Shown here piece after piece: positions 35,662 through 48,030 of a DNA stretch of 64,000 nt; within the stretch, counting starts at the first letter, position 1, and each line of letters begins with the position of its first letter. The notes under the pieces are model-generated. The model ran no database searches. It was not told the origin of the DNA and worked only from the letters and a program-made list of their open reading frames with translations. Position numbers and translations under genes: made by a program. The stretch spans positions 201,185 through 265,184 of the forward strand of contig CAJJDP010000151.1 of assembly GCA_905182995.1 (NCBI GenBank), given 5' to 3'. The stretch comes from Paramecium octaurelia. Its lineage: Eukaryota; Ciliophora; Oligohymenophorea; Peniculida; Parameciidae.

Positions 35662-36428
35662 ATGTTTTATTTATTATTCCTTAGTGCCATTTGCATTGTG
35701 ATAGGGAATTTAAATTTGACAGTATTCAGATGGACTTAATTATTCCAATCAAATGCTACCTTGTTGGATTTTACTCTGGCAGGTGAGCTTAAGGTTGTAA
35801 TTAAATCAGATGATGAGCTGAGGATGTTAAGAATTAGTATGAGTACATTGTATATAACTTTAGCTATCTTAAATGTCAAAGAAAAGCATCAATTGTATTC
35901 TAATTCTTGTTTTTGAAATATTTAGATGGTAAAGTAATTGTAAATTCTAAAATATATTTCTCAAAATTGTAAATTATTTTCCTTTGTTATATTGATGATT
36001 ATAATAACCAGAACAGTCAATATCCTGTTATATAAATCTTATAAATCTTTATATAATATAGTGTATATGATTTTAAATGTTTTTCTCATATAAATTTTTG
36101 CATTTAAGCAATAAACCTAGATGGTAAAAGTAAGACATAAATAATAATAGCGTAGATAAGTAGAAATTAAACCTTATTTGATTTAGAATATAATATTTAA
36201 ATTTAAATGTAATTAGACAATATTTTCCATCTAAAGATACAATATGGTGTTAATTTAAATCAACTGCTTCAATATACTCACCAATAAAATTATGGATTAA
36301 AATAGATAATTATTATCAGATAATTAAAGTGGTTTGCTTATTGGAAATAAAATTTTAATAAAACCAGGATAATAGATTGCAAATAAGACAAAGGGGAGGT
36401 AAATTAATAGTAGGATTTATTGGATTGA
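35662..36428 (+). CDS. small secreted or membrane protein, unknown
   Basis: 244 codons open from a signal peptide (MFYLLFLSAICIVIG) after removal of one 32-nt intron (35850-35881); the length divides exactly by three and the stop TGA (36426) falls 34 bp before the convergent neighbour's stop. Two similar segments (YLDGKVIVNSKIYFSKLQ and NLDGKSKTQIII) suggest an internal beta-rich repeat. The second half is very AT-rich and less certainly coding, and may hide more introns. No family recognised. Confidence 0.45.
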
Positions 36429-36462
36429 ATAATGATTTCCTTATGTTATTGATATTGATTAA

Positions 36463-39191
36463 TCAAAATGCCTGGTAACCTCCATAATTGAATAGGACTC
36501 TTGTGAATAAGCTATCTATAGTCATTCCATCTGCAACATCTTTTGCAACAATTTCTTTAGCTCTTTCAGAGTCTTTATTTTTTAATTCTGCAAAGCATTT
36601 GCAACAATAGTCAATGTAACCCTAAATGAATAGAATAAAAATATACTCCTCCTCTATATCTTCCAGGTCTGGCATTGAGAGAAATGTATCTTGGACCCTT
36701 GGCTCCTCCTCCACATCCATTACACATCATAGGATGACTTTATTCTGCTTTGTCACCTTCTTTCAACTTCAAGTTCTTTCCAATTTTGTGATCATCTATG
36801 TTTGTTAACACAGATAAGTCTGATAATGGGCCATTAATAAATATTAAAGCATCTTGATATTTATATCTTTCCATTCCGGTTTTAGTTACATCATCAAATT
36901 CAGCACATTCTGTGCAAACGTGTTCATCCTTAAAGTGGCAATAGTATTATTAAGCATCCTTTGAAATATCCTTTTAGCATACGGCACAAACAGCTCCTGG
37001 ATATTTAATTGTAATGGTCTTTGAAATTGTTTTATCAATCTTCCAACTAGTTTCAGGAATGATTTAATAAAGTTTGGCCAAAAGTGTTTAGAGACCTTCC
37101 ACTTGAGTGTCTCTAACAAAATAACTGAGTTAAACTGTTTCAAATTGATATTGGTCTCCTCCTACTTATTTTGAATTGATTTTAAGATCAAAGGCGATCA
37201 CTTTTTATTGGTCGATTGATTTTATGAAATCTGTAGTTTCGTCACTTTAGAGAATGGCTTTGATTTAAGTGATAGCATCTTGGCCTAACAAAACAGGCTA
37301 AGCTTGTTCGAGAGATTTCTTAGGAGCTTCTTCATTAATCAATTCATTGACAACTTCTTTCATGTTTCCTACTGAAGCTACCTTTCTAATTGTGCCGAAT
37401 TTATCTACAATAATGTAATGAGGAATGTATTGAACACCATACAAAGTAGCATCCTTTTGTCTTTGTTCTTTGGGGAAATAGAACTCAATGTATTATTAAC
37501 TTTCTTAATGAGTGTCCATGAATTCTTTAGCTTCTTCTGCCAAGACCAAACTCAAAGAGACAAATCTAACAGCCTTGCCCCATTTATCTTAGTTTTACTT
37601 GATAAGATCTGTGTTATTTGCAATTTCTCTAACACATGGACCACACCATTTGGCCCAATAATCAAGAACTAAGACTTGGCCTTAAGTATGTTCTATAGAA
37701 GTGAATTCATCAGATCCCCACTTCTTGTAATTGTCAATTGTGACGAATTACTTACCTTCTCCAAGTGTAACATTTGATTTTAATCCTTCAATAATCATTT
37801 CAATGGTTTCTCTAATTTCTTCGTTCTCTTCATCTTCGAATTATTCTGTGAATTCTCTCAATTCATCCAATCCAGTTTTATAGGTATCTAAGGTCAGATT
37901 TTCACATTTGATATCGAATCTGTGTCTATCTCCACCTGTTATTTCTTATTTATCTTAACTCAAACTTAAATTTGTAATTTAAGTTGTTGGGAATGAGATG
38001 GTAGCACCCTTACTTTCAAAATGTGATTAGAATTTAGCTTTGATCTCCTTGACTTATCTTTAAGGATCTCTGATTTTAGATTCTTTTACAACTCTCAACT
38101 CCTCTGGGATTTGATTCCAATGATTTTAAAGGAATGCAGTAATTTTTTCTTCCTCTGCAACATTAACATCATAACTCAGTTCGAGTTTAGATCTCTTTTT
38201 AACTTCCTTAGAGCCATCATGACTCCATTGATTTTCTTTCTGTAATTATAGTTGTACAATTCCTTCAAATTTGGCATCTTAAAGAACAGGTTATAATTCC
38301 TTTAATTTATCTTTTACCTATTTGAATTATTCCTTTGTCAGCAATTCCTATTGGTTATTGTTTTCTGCTGCCTTCTCTTGAGTTTGTGTTTATTCTTCTT
38401 CTTTTTCAGCTGCAATTTCTTTATTTATTTTTTCCTCCAAATTCGCTTTTGAAGGATGTCCCATATAGACAATCTTACCCCACTTATTTATTAGTAAAAC
38501 AAATGGAATTCCTCTGAGTTAAAGATATTTAATAAGATTGTTTTGGTCATCCCATCCCTTCTCAAATCTATAATGTTCTATGGATTTCCATTTTTTAGAA
38601 TTGACTCTTTCTTTCACTGAATCAGAGTCATCATCAACAGATATAGCTATAATCTTTGCCTTATTCTGCCAATCTGGATTCTTTTCCAACATCTTTTAAT
38701 TATGTTCCATAGGATTTTAACATGGACCACACCATGTAGCCTAAAAATATTGTTTATAATTATTACCCATATGTCAATCAAATAAACAATACCATCTTCC
38801 ACTTAAAATGTTGTTTTTTCGGTTGTGTGAGTATTATCTTCGGCAAAAATAATTTTCTCAATTCCATCCACTAATTGAAGTTTGTCACCAAGTTAGTATT
38901 TAGGTGTCAATGTTTATATTAGTGTATTTATTTCATCCTTAACATCTTATATAACCTCTTCTCCTAAAGAATCGGATTATTATTTCAAAGTATTGTGAAG
39001 TTGCGCATTTACTGCACTTAATTATTTTGTACTTCTAAATACTCTTGTGCTTTGAATACTATAATAAAATGACGTATTTACTTTTCAGCTTTACCTATTG
39101 CTTTGACAGTCTTTATGTGTTTAACAGCGATATCGTGAGGAAGTTCCTTTAAAAATTATTAAAGTATCTTTGTGTCGTCCTTAATTGACAT
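36463..39191 (-). CDS. double thioredoxin-fold protein with C-terminal zinc-finger motifs
   Basis: 884 aa, introns at 39059-39081, 38741-38766 and 36622-36646. There is no signal peptide, so it is cytosolic. Two nucleoredoxin/TryX-like thioredoxin domains each keep an intact WCGPC: ATWCGPCQNPMEHN near residue 135 and AKWCGPCVREIANN near 497, each followed by a cis-Pro-type loop (RGIPFVLL; QYIPHYIIV). The spacer (270-470) is charged. The C-terminus holds two Cys/His clusters (CAVCQ...YYCHF...HVCTEC; MMCNGCGGG...YIDYCCKCF) resembling ZZ-type zinc fingers. It is likely a disulfide oxidoreductase acting on bound protein targets; the zinc fingers suggest targeted docking. The frame is continuous, so the fusion is not a splicing error. 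Confidence 0.85.
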
Positions 39192-40112
39192 TTTAATTAT
39201 ATAATTAATTATCCCTAATGTTAGGTTATAATACAATCATCCGATGTATTCCGATCAGATTATTATCTACACATAACTCACAAAATTATGATTATACTGA
39301 TGATTACATGAATATTTGAGCAAGTTTGCCCCTAATTCATAATCCATAAGACCATTGTTCAAATCTAAAATCTTTTTCATAAAAATCTGCCATTTTGATA
39401 TAATTATTCTTAGGTATAATTTATAATTTACTTACTCTTCCAAAATTGGGGTTTTTATGACCTTATATAGGTTTTTATTATATATCAAAATAAATACAAA
39501 GATTTTGTGTCCTAACTTTGGCGTAGAAACTTTAACTTAATTTAAATGATAAATGATTTTGATATTGAAGAGAACCAGATTTACTCATTGCCAAAATGAC
39601 TATAAAAGAATAATACTTTATTTATATGGAAACGAAAGAAATTCAAATTGTATTAGTTTTTATAAAATATTAATAATAAATTCTTTATATCAACATTTAT
39701 AGATTATATTACAGAACATCCTTATTATGTCATTTTTTACTACATGTTTTTCTCTTAAAAACTTATTAAAAGAGTATGTTAATAATCTTACCTTAATCAA
39801 ATATATTACAACTAATGCTAAACTAATAAACACATAAGATTTTTATTCTTATCGAGCTAAAACAATCTTATTTTATCAAAGAAATTGCATAAGTTTAGAT
39901 ATTATATTTATATCTATATTGATATTTCATTTAATTATCTTTAAATTATTAAGATTTACTTTGCAAAGTCTAAAATTAGAATTTGTCAATCTTTTAAATA
40001 ATACTTTAAGAGGAAACTAAATATTATTTGTGACTACAAGTCATCGTTAATACTATATAAAGAATCAAATAAAAGTCACATATTTTGAATTAAAATTATA
40101 TTTATAAGGTTT
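39192..40112. other. AT-rich intergenic region, no firm gene
   Basis: About 920 bp. A plus-strand frame from ATG 39553 has no TGA until 40114, where its stop overlaps the next gene's ATG, but its composition (Ile/Leu/Asn/Lys/Tyr) is what random AT-rich DNA gives and I do not call it. A short minus-strand piece near 39345-39400 (MADFYEKDFRFEQWSYGL) may be a relic. Confidence 0.4.
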
Positions 40113-40642
40113 ATGAAAGACATTGATTCTATATCCACTCTAAATGAACAATCAAAAGATTAACTCTTAGATTCATCAAGTGTGGAACCATCTATACAGA
40201 ACAAAAACCACCAGAATGTGATCTAAGCTCATGAAGCTTAAGGGTCAGCGAAGAGAAAAAGCTACATTAAGAAAAAAAAAAAATAACGATAAGGAAGAAA
40301 ATCCAGGGATTTTACAATTTAAGAGGATCAGAAGCTTTTGGGGTTCATATTAACATTTGGACCGAAATTCAAAATAATCTAAAGAAAGATGTCTGGAAGA
40401 CCATTAAATATTTTGAAGAATAGATACTATAGAGATCTACGATATAGATGGGATGAGGTGTTAGGAGAGTAATATTATTCAACTATATATTTCTTAGAGA
40501 ATTTGCTCACTTGAATGAAATGAAAATAAATCTAATCCCAGATGAAATTTTGAAAAACCCACCTTTTGATCCAGATCTATCAAAAATTATGATGGACATG
40601 ATGAATTAAATGTAAAATATAATCACAAAATGTTTGAATTGA
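40113..40642 (+). CDS. Myb/SANT-domain protein
   Basis: 166 aa, one 29-nt intron (40469-40497) that removes a TGA-bearing continuation. After a basic linker (KRKSYIKKKKKQRQGRKSRD) residues 65-115 form a Myb-like helix-turn-helix: FTIQEDQKLLGFILTFGPKF, then IIQRKMSGRPLNILKNRYYR with DLRYRW. The Trp positions are only partly conserved, as in SANT/TFIIIB B''-like repeats. It is probably a nuclear DNA- or chromatin-binding protein. The acidic/Met-rich C-terminus (MMDMMNQMQNI) is unassigned. Confidence 0.75.
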
Positions 40643-42040
40643 ATCTTCCATTGACTTTATGATTGCAATTTAATTATATAAAAAGTATTTATTATCTTGC
40701 TTTGCGTTTTATCAGTTATTCATAAATTAATATTACATAAATATTTAAATATTTTAAGTCTTATCTAAAATTTATTATTATACTTGAATTAAAATTTAAG
40801 TATAAATGCGATTTACTTCTTTTTTATGATAAATATTCATTTTATTTTCAATTTAACATCAATGTATTACTTACTAAATTATCTTACATCCACATATATT
40901 TTAAAAATCAAATGTTACTAATTTGAATGGTAAATTGTGTTTCTATTAGATACATTTGATTTTGTCTATTTATCTCATAACCATTAAAGAAATTATTTCA
41001 ATTGTAAACACATTTATCTTTTAAATAAGGTTGAAATAATCATTTAAATATTAAAATAAAAAATAATAAAAAAATTAATTCGTTTTTACTCATTATAATC
41101 CTTTTACTTTCCAAAAATGAAAAGCCATTTAAACATAGAATAAATGTTATCATAAATTACTTTACTATGTTCATTTTTAAGGAAAAATTTATGTTTGATA
41201 CATATTCCTTATCTCATTAGAAAAGAATTTTACAATAAAATTCTATTCATGAAATAACACATCTACTTAAGCAATAAATAATGGTTTATTATTGATAAAT
41301 TATCACTACTTCTATCAAGCTATTTCTATTACTTTTATTCTAATCTTTTTCAATTCTAGAATTTTAATTTATGTTAATATTCTGTCAAATTTCTAATTAC
41401 AATTATTGTTTTAGTTTTACATTGCTCTGAAAAGATGCTCTTTTAAAGTGCATAAATTAGAAATATTTTTAATACTTTAAAGACTCGTGTTTTTATGGAG
41501 AAAATGCAATAATATCAAAAAATAATAGCAATTTGATATTATATTAAGCAAAGTAAGGTTGATCTCTTACCAAAGAGTTAATATAAATATTATTTATATT
41601 CATCAGAGTAATTAAATATAAGTTAAAAATTAATCATTCTGTTCGATATTTTAGCACAAATTATAATTTTACAAGAAATTATAGGATAAAATAATCACTT
41701 ATTATTTATCCTATTATTATTAGTGTTTTGTACTAAAATCGAAAGAATCAAAGGTTTCAAGTACTTATCAATAAATTAAAATTATATAGACGACATGTGA
41801 ACAAAAGGTTTCCTATAGAAAACAACTCATTATAATTATTGCTTTGTGGAAATAATTATGAATATCCTTTACATGATATAAAACAGATGAAAATATTATT
41901 TGATTAATATACGAATACTTAGAATAATTTTGCTATTCTAATAAAACAATTCGTTCTACAATATAAATTATCAATATATTAGATTAGTTCTTTTATAATA
42001 ATTAAGATTTTTTATTATAAAATACTCTAAAGGAAAGATA
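40643..42040. other. 1.4-kb AT-rich gene desert
   Basis: Extremely AT-rich, with many TGA in every frame I followed. No coding, RNA or repeat structure I can support. Confidence 0.5.
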
Positions 42041-42190
42041 TCAATCAGTTTAGAATTTTACGATCTCCCATCTCTTAAATGTATCATATTCTTCAGGAGT
42101 GAATTCAAACTTCAATATTTTAGTGGTTATATCAATTGGCAATTTCGAATATACGAAGGATTATGTTTATATATCTCTACAATATTGCAC
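42041..42190 (-). pseudogene. fragment of the 3' end of a protein-coding gene
   Basis: A minus-strand frame reads DVQYCRDIQTQSFVYSKLPI, then ITTKILKFEFTPEEYDTFKR and WEIVKFQTD before TGA (42041). This has good coding character, but there is no in-frame ATG and upstream sequence is non-coding. Unless an undetected intron supplies the start, it is a leftover C-terminus of a lost gene. Confidence 0.3.
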
Positions 42191-42283
42191 ATCTGCTTTA
42201 TAGACTATAAATCAGTTTAATCAACATAAAGAAATGAAAAATATATTTATGTGAAATAACAAAAAAAAATCATTTAATAAATT

Positions 42284-43884
42284 ATGAAGTAGAATAATTT
42301 GACTTCGAAATCCAAAAATTTGAATAGAACCTCATGCAATGATCAGAACAATTACAATTCGATTTATATCTAGGACTAGTAGTCAAATATGGATGATGCT
42401 GAATACGAGAGTCTTAGTGGATTGCTTCGATCTTTGAATACAATTATAAACAAGATAATTAATTACTTTTCTCACAGTAGCATATATTAGAGTATTTTAT
42501 TTATAGGACTCACAAAATTTATAAACTCCATATTTCAGAGGTTTTCAAAGAATTCTAGTTCTTGTCAGATTACACATTCACATAAAATTTATAACATGAT
42601 AATGGAAAAAAAAAATATCAAGGAATTTCATATTTATTTAGATAAGAGAGTTAAGATCTTGTGGAATATCATACATTCAAATGTTCTCAATGATAAATTG
42701 ATAGACGAATCTAGATTGAAGGAGCTAGTATTATAAAATAGGATTTCTGAATACATCGAAGAGTTGATTAACAAAAAAAAGTATTTCACAGCCTATAAAT
42801 TTATGAATGCATTCTAATATGAGACTGTTTCATATCAAGTAAGAAGAAAATAGATTATATTAGGAATTAGTGCATGAGATGAGTTTGAATGACATGAAAT
42901 TATAAACTAAGATTATTAAGGAGCAACGTTTAGATATAGCAGATAATTAGAAGGTTGTGAATCATTTGAACAACGAATCCTTAAGATTTTTTATTTTTGT
43001 ATGAAAATCATTAATATTATAGAAAGCAGAACTACCAATAGAGAAAGTGGAAGAACTATTCCTAGGAGATGATAGCAAATTATAATTTTTGGTTGAGAAC
43101 TATTATGAAACAAATAAAGAAATGACAATTTAAATAGCAAAAAGACATGATATAAAGGTGTAAAATCCTTTGATCTAAAAGGAGATTGATGATTGTAATT
43201 GTGTTAGCCAAAATGCATTATTACAAAATGATGCCTTCTGTATTAATTGTATCTATATTCTTAGTGCCATCAGAGATAATACTATAACCAAAGAAGATTG
43301 ATCAATATGTGCTACTGAGTGACTTCAAAATTTATAGGGAAGATGTAGTTTTGATTGAGGATGAAGAAGCATTGCAAGATGAAATCATAGATCAAATTTT
43401 AAAGGCATCTTAAACTGGAATAGATACTGAAAGCTTTTAAGATATTCCTCAAAATACATTTTCAGCAAAAAATTAGGTTTGTTTATTTTAGATTGCTTTA
43501 CCAAATAAGATTTACTTATTAAACACAACTAGTCTTACGAATAGTATCAAATATCAACAGTTCCTGGTGTAATATGCAAGTAGTGATAGCTTAAAAATTG
43601 GATAAAATATAAAAATGGATTTTTTGAGTCTATTAGTTTAGATTGGAAAACAGGATGTCGAATTAAGAAACTTTATTGAGTTATCTCAGTTATTTAGATA
43701 GAAATATCCAGTTGAAAAGAAAACTAATTTGTCATTCTAATGTTAAAGGTTATTGGGGAAAGAACTAGATAAAGTAGAATAAATATCACATTGGCAAAAG
43801 AGACCATTAAGAAGTGCTTAGATTCATTATGCAGCGCTGGATGCGATAATTTGTTTGCATCTTTATAATCACTATTTACAATGA
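42284..43884 (+). CDS. RNase D / Mut7-type 3'-5' exonuclease
   Basis: About 508 aa. Required introns are 42839-42863, 42999-43022 and 43240-43264; one or two in-frame 24-30-nt introns (near 43158 and 42477) are possible. The N-terminal 330 residues are helical and not recognised. The C-terminal DnaQ-like exonuclease domain keeps all four acidic residues: TGIDTES (Exo I), KIGQNIKMDFLSL (Exo II) and RPLRSAQIHYAALDAIICLH (Exo III, Y...D). Expected to trim RNA or DNA 3' ends using two metal ions; the substrate is unknown. Similar architecture occurs in Mut-7/EXD3-like proteins. Confidence 0.85.
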
Positions 43885-44076
43885 TTTTATAAATGTTGTA
43901 TTTTTGTAATGTTTACTAAATTCAAAAAATTATGTATTATTTTAATAATGAATATAAGAATAAAACTGTATCTGATTTATTTTTAGAATTAGATTTTATA
44001 AATAGTAAAAAATCACTCTTAAAAGATCTTCTTAATAATTTAAATATGTAATGATTTATAAACATGAAAATCTTGC

Positions 44077-46473
44077 TCAAATAAGTTTGATTGTTTAAAG
44101 CTTCTCGATAATTTCTTCATTTTAAGTTTCTTATATAATTTGCATTAATTAATTAAATTTTTATTGATGAAGAATAGCCAACTTTTCTTGATCCTTCTAT
44201 GCCTATCTTAAAACATGATTTTCTTTGGACAATGCTTTGAACATTTCTTATATATTATCACTAAATTATAAATGCTAATCATACCTTGTGTATTGACATT
44301 AAGGATGTATTTAATATGCATCATTTGATTCTAAAGAGTAATAGAGGAAATACTCTTTCCAGAAAGTAACTGACTTGCCAGTGAATGACTCTGGAATAAT
44401 AACATCTAGATCAATTGATTATGGATTTTTATAGAAAGCATTAATATACTTGTCTTTTTGCTTCATAATCCAAGACCATATAGAGACAGTTTGTTCCATG
44501 ATTTTTTGCTTTTGAATTTCCTAAGAGTAAGTAAATAGAAAGAGATACCAAAAAGGAATCGCATAAGAATGTTCCAAATAACGAAGTTAAGTGATGATAA
44601 GCTAAATCTAATAGTAGTTTCCCATTGAATTCAAAGGACAGTGGATACAATTGCTGCATCTAATAGACACAGTCTAAGAATTATAAGAAGATAGGAGATC
44701 TGGAATCCTCATTATTTTATTTATTGCCTATAGCAGATCGTTGACAGAATTGATGTCCACTATTGATCCACTCTTTTTAAATGAGAATCATGAATCCTTC
44801 AATCGTTCTATATTGTCCATCGATCATAATAGAGACAAGAGCAGTCAATTAAGCAGTTCTATCCCACCCATCACTACAATGAACCAACACATTGATTTTC
44901 TCTCTGGTCATTGTGATTGCTATTTTTGCAGATCCTTTGATGATGGCCACGATGTGATCATACCATTATGACTACTCCAACTGCGATAGAAATTGAACAT
45001 TTTCACTTAAATGTATTTGAAATTAGATACTTGAATGCTGCCTTCAACAATTTGGTTTATGAGTCTCTTACTTTATGTATGTTGTGAATATCCAAGAAGT
45101 CAATGCTACATCTTCTATAAAACAGAGTATTCTCATAGCCTTTGCCAGCCACCTATTATCCAATAGCATTGATGTGAGGTCTTGCATCATAGATCCTTAA
45201 TCTAGTTTCCTTCTCTTCGTATTGACTCTCCTGCTCATCAACAGTCTAAAATGACATATATTTCAAATAGCATTCATCCTCAGTGGATCTGTTCTATCCA
45301 ATGCCAGTTCTGCATTATGAACTTCTCCACATCGATATCACTTTTCCATTTATTGGAAATGCATAAGAGAGTATGGGTATTCTTTCTTTGGATCTGAATT
45401 TGGCTGTTTTTTAGATACAATCTAAATCTGCCTTTGCTGGTACAACTAATCTATTATAATAGGTAGAACAAATGATTCCATTCTCATTATTTAGATATTT
45501 AAATAATCCATTCTGATTTTGGGAATTCTCTTATAAGATATTAATTCCCATTCTCTCAAAATCCTTTTCAATGTTGAATACTTTCCATCCTTAAAATTCA
45601 GTTTCTAAGGTGGAGAATTCCTTATAATATGTGAATGCAAATAAGGTCTATTTATTTAAGGTGAATGCATTCTTATTGATGACATTAAATATGCTATTGC
45701 AATCATCATTCTGCTCCCTCAAAAATCTATATTTGAACCATCTACCATCCTTGCATGAGATCTCAATGAAATTGGCATCATTTTGCTTTCTATCCATAGT
45801 CTTGTCTACCTTGATTATTAGTGTGTAAGGAACGTAAAAATAATCCTTTCTAAAATCCTTTGGGAATTTATCAGGTAAAAACACAATCTATAATTGTAAG
45901 TCAATTGAATTACCTAATAATTGGTGGCTACAATGATTCCCTAGAATTATTGGGAGCCTATTGAACATATTCCTCTGAGTTCCTATAAAGCTATTTCTCC
46001 AGGTTGTACAATCTCTAGTCCAATAGACTTAATGTCACGAGTCGTATAGGTCTACACGATATTAGTTTGTATAAATTCTGGCTCATTCTAATCGGTTGAT
46101 TATCTTTAAGCCTACTAAGTTGGTTATTGTTGAGTTGTGGTGTTTCTAAAAAATAATTTCTAATATTGTTGAATGTATTACTCTTGGGGCATCCAGCATT
46201 TAACCTATTTATCCAAATACAGATTGTGGTTATTAATTGAGTTATTGTTATTATGAATAAGCAGGCTATTATTATTATTGAGTGGTTGGCTATTGTGTAT
46301 TAACGATTCCTGCCGATTGAGCCAACACTAATAAATATGATTGAGGATATGTTACTTCTCTCCTCTTCTTGGAGTTGTTTTTCAAACTCTTTTGCTCTAC
46401 TATTCTTTTGATTGTTTTGTGCCTACTGCTATTGTTCAGGTTTCTATGTAGAGCGTCCAAGTGGATTGTTCAT
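44077..46473 (-). CDS. myotubularin-family phosphoinositide 3-phosphatase
   Basis: 747 aa, six introns (46328-46355, 46160-46181, 45888-45913, 45006-45030, 44521-44548, 44261-44284). A Gln-rich N-terminus leads to a GRAM/PH-like domain (about 130-270), then the myotubularin phosphatase. Conserved blocks are IPILSYAFPINGKVISMWRS, LRIYDARPHINAIGQQVAGK, DIHNIHKVRDS, the P-loop VHCSDGWDRTAQL with the intact CX5R (C-SDGWD-R), LQFLDCVYQM and FEFNGKLLLDLAYHHLTSLF-GTFL. The enzyme should dephosphorylate PI3P/PI(3,5)P2 on endosomes. A coiled-coil tail ends the protein. Its ATG is only 15 bp from the divergent neighbour's ATG. Confidence 0.96.
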
Positions 46474-46488
46474 TAATTATTAATTTTA
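46474..46488. promoter_or_regulatory. 15-bp divergent intergenic region
   Basis: Only 15 A/T bases separate the ATG of the myotubularin gene (minus) from the ATG of the next gene (plus). Any promoter must overlap coding sequence or be shared; no motif is discernible. Confidence 0.5.
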
Positions 46489-47601
46489 ATGAAAAAGGGG
46501 TTTAAAATAGAGTATAACTTCGAAACCGTGTAGATATGGGAGGAATCCATTGAAGCCTTGCAATTGTATGATCCCAACTACGTACATTTTATGCTGATGT
46601 AGAAATAAATTCAAATCAAACCGCAGAATTTGATTGAGTATGTTCTCAATACAATTGAATTGATGGCTCAAGTGCGTGGTTACAACCAAGATAGCTTTAT
46701 CATTGCTTTGATTAATTATTGTGTAACATGTTCATCATAAACATTGAAAAGGAAAGAACAAAAAAGAAATCAAAATCATTTATGACTGGGTTCATTACTT
46801 CTTTTAAAGAATAAATTAGTGATCCTGAACTGTCTTATTTCACTCATTTGTTGGATCCAAACAAATTGACCGAGAAAACCCCTTCAATGTTTAAATTCTA
46901 TCTAAAAGTTCGAAAATACATTTACACCAATTACGTTAATCCTCGAGAATCGTATATCAAGCCAATCAAATTCGACGATTGGGTCACTGTGGTCTCCAAG
47001 TTTTTGGATAATGCCTCAATCCCCATTATTGGTAACAGGATAAGGGATGAATTGAACAACAACAGCACTGAGAAAGTATTCAAAAATACGTATGATTATG
47101 TTGCATTTACGAAAAGATTAGTATATAACCAATAGAGTTATTGATATTTTGTTACGAAGTCTACGAGAAATAACAATTGGAACAAGCCCAAAGGACAAAT
47201 TCAGAATAAATTCAGAAGGAGGAGTCTGTAGTTGAATAATAACAAAAACGTTAGACTGCTTAATAATTGGCATATAAAATGATTATGCCTAATAATTTAC
47301 AAAAAACACAAGAAGACAAGCATACCGATTCATAACAGAAAGCTAAGTTCATTGAGGTCATCAAAATGCATGAGAATTTGGCTTATAATTACAAGATTTT
47401 GGCCAATAATATCTCTGACACATAAGATATAGTGGGGCAATTGATTCAGAAGGTATTCTGTTCAAATTAACTTAGAATTAAAATTTTGATTTTGATGATG
47501 ATTTCATCTAGTAATTGGAACAAGTGGTCAATTTTAAGTCATTTAGCAAGAATGATGCAATAAAAGAGTTAGAAGATTCAAATATATATGATTTTATATG
47601 A
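46489..47601 (+). CDS. unknown helical protein
   Basis: 345 aa, introns at 46723-46751, 47137-47159 and 47453-47475, each removing TGA or a frame change. The fold looks all-helical: IWEESIEALQLYDPN, ELSYFTHLLDPNKLTEKTPS, VRKYIYTNYVNPRESYIKPI, DDWVTVVSKFLDNASIPIIG, then a Gln/Glu-rich coiled coil and an acidic end (FDFDDDFIQQLEQVVNF). It resembles membrane-trafficking helical repeat proteins only in a general way. No signal peptide. Function not assigned. Confidence 0.7.
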
Positions 47602-47687
47602 AAATAATTATGACATACAAAAATTGAAATGGATATTTGTAAATTTTAAACTAATTTTAATATTTATTCATGTATCTGTATTCAGAA

Positions 47688-47975
47688 TCAAAATGTTTGA
47701 CAGCAGGATTCTGCTGGTTCTTCATAGTTAGAATTGTATTGTTTCCAATTTTCTACAATAAATACTTAATTAAAGTTGGTTGAAATGCGAAAACGTTTCA
47801 ACTTGGAAGCACTGTTCTTACCTTATTTTTTCAGTATGCCTTTAAGGTTCTAACTTCTTTGACTTGAGATGACAAGATTTTCTTAATTATGTTGACTATC
47901 CTCAAATTAATCATAATCAGGAGGTATTAGAGATCTCGTTCTAAGGGAATCGATGGCATGCACTTTCTTTGACAT
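47688..47975 (-). CDS. small protein with GILK motif, candidate PP1 regulator
   Basis: 95 aa, intronless, with no TGA. It contains KGILKK, matching the GILR/K docking motif of protein phosphatase 1 inhibitor-2-type regulators. About 15 residues later comes KRFRI, loosely like an RVxF motif, then FIVENWKQYN. It is short, polar and probably disordered, as PP1 regulators are. Convergent with the previous gene (86 bp). The regulator call is motif-level inference. Confidence 0.5.
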
Positions 47976-48030
47976 TGTAGAGTTGAGTACTGAGAATTAG
48001 AGATAATGAAAAATATTAAATTTTAATAAA

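Noticed and set aside
39553..40116. Plus-strand frame of about 187 codons without TGA
   Set aside because: Composition matches random AT-rich DNA, no motif, and its end overlaps the Myb gene start; open length alone is expected occasionally when only TGA stops.
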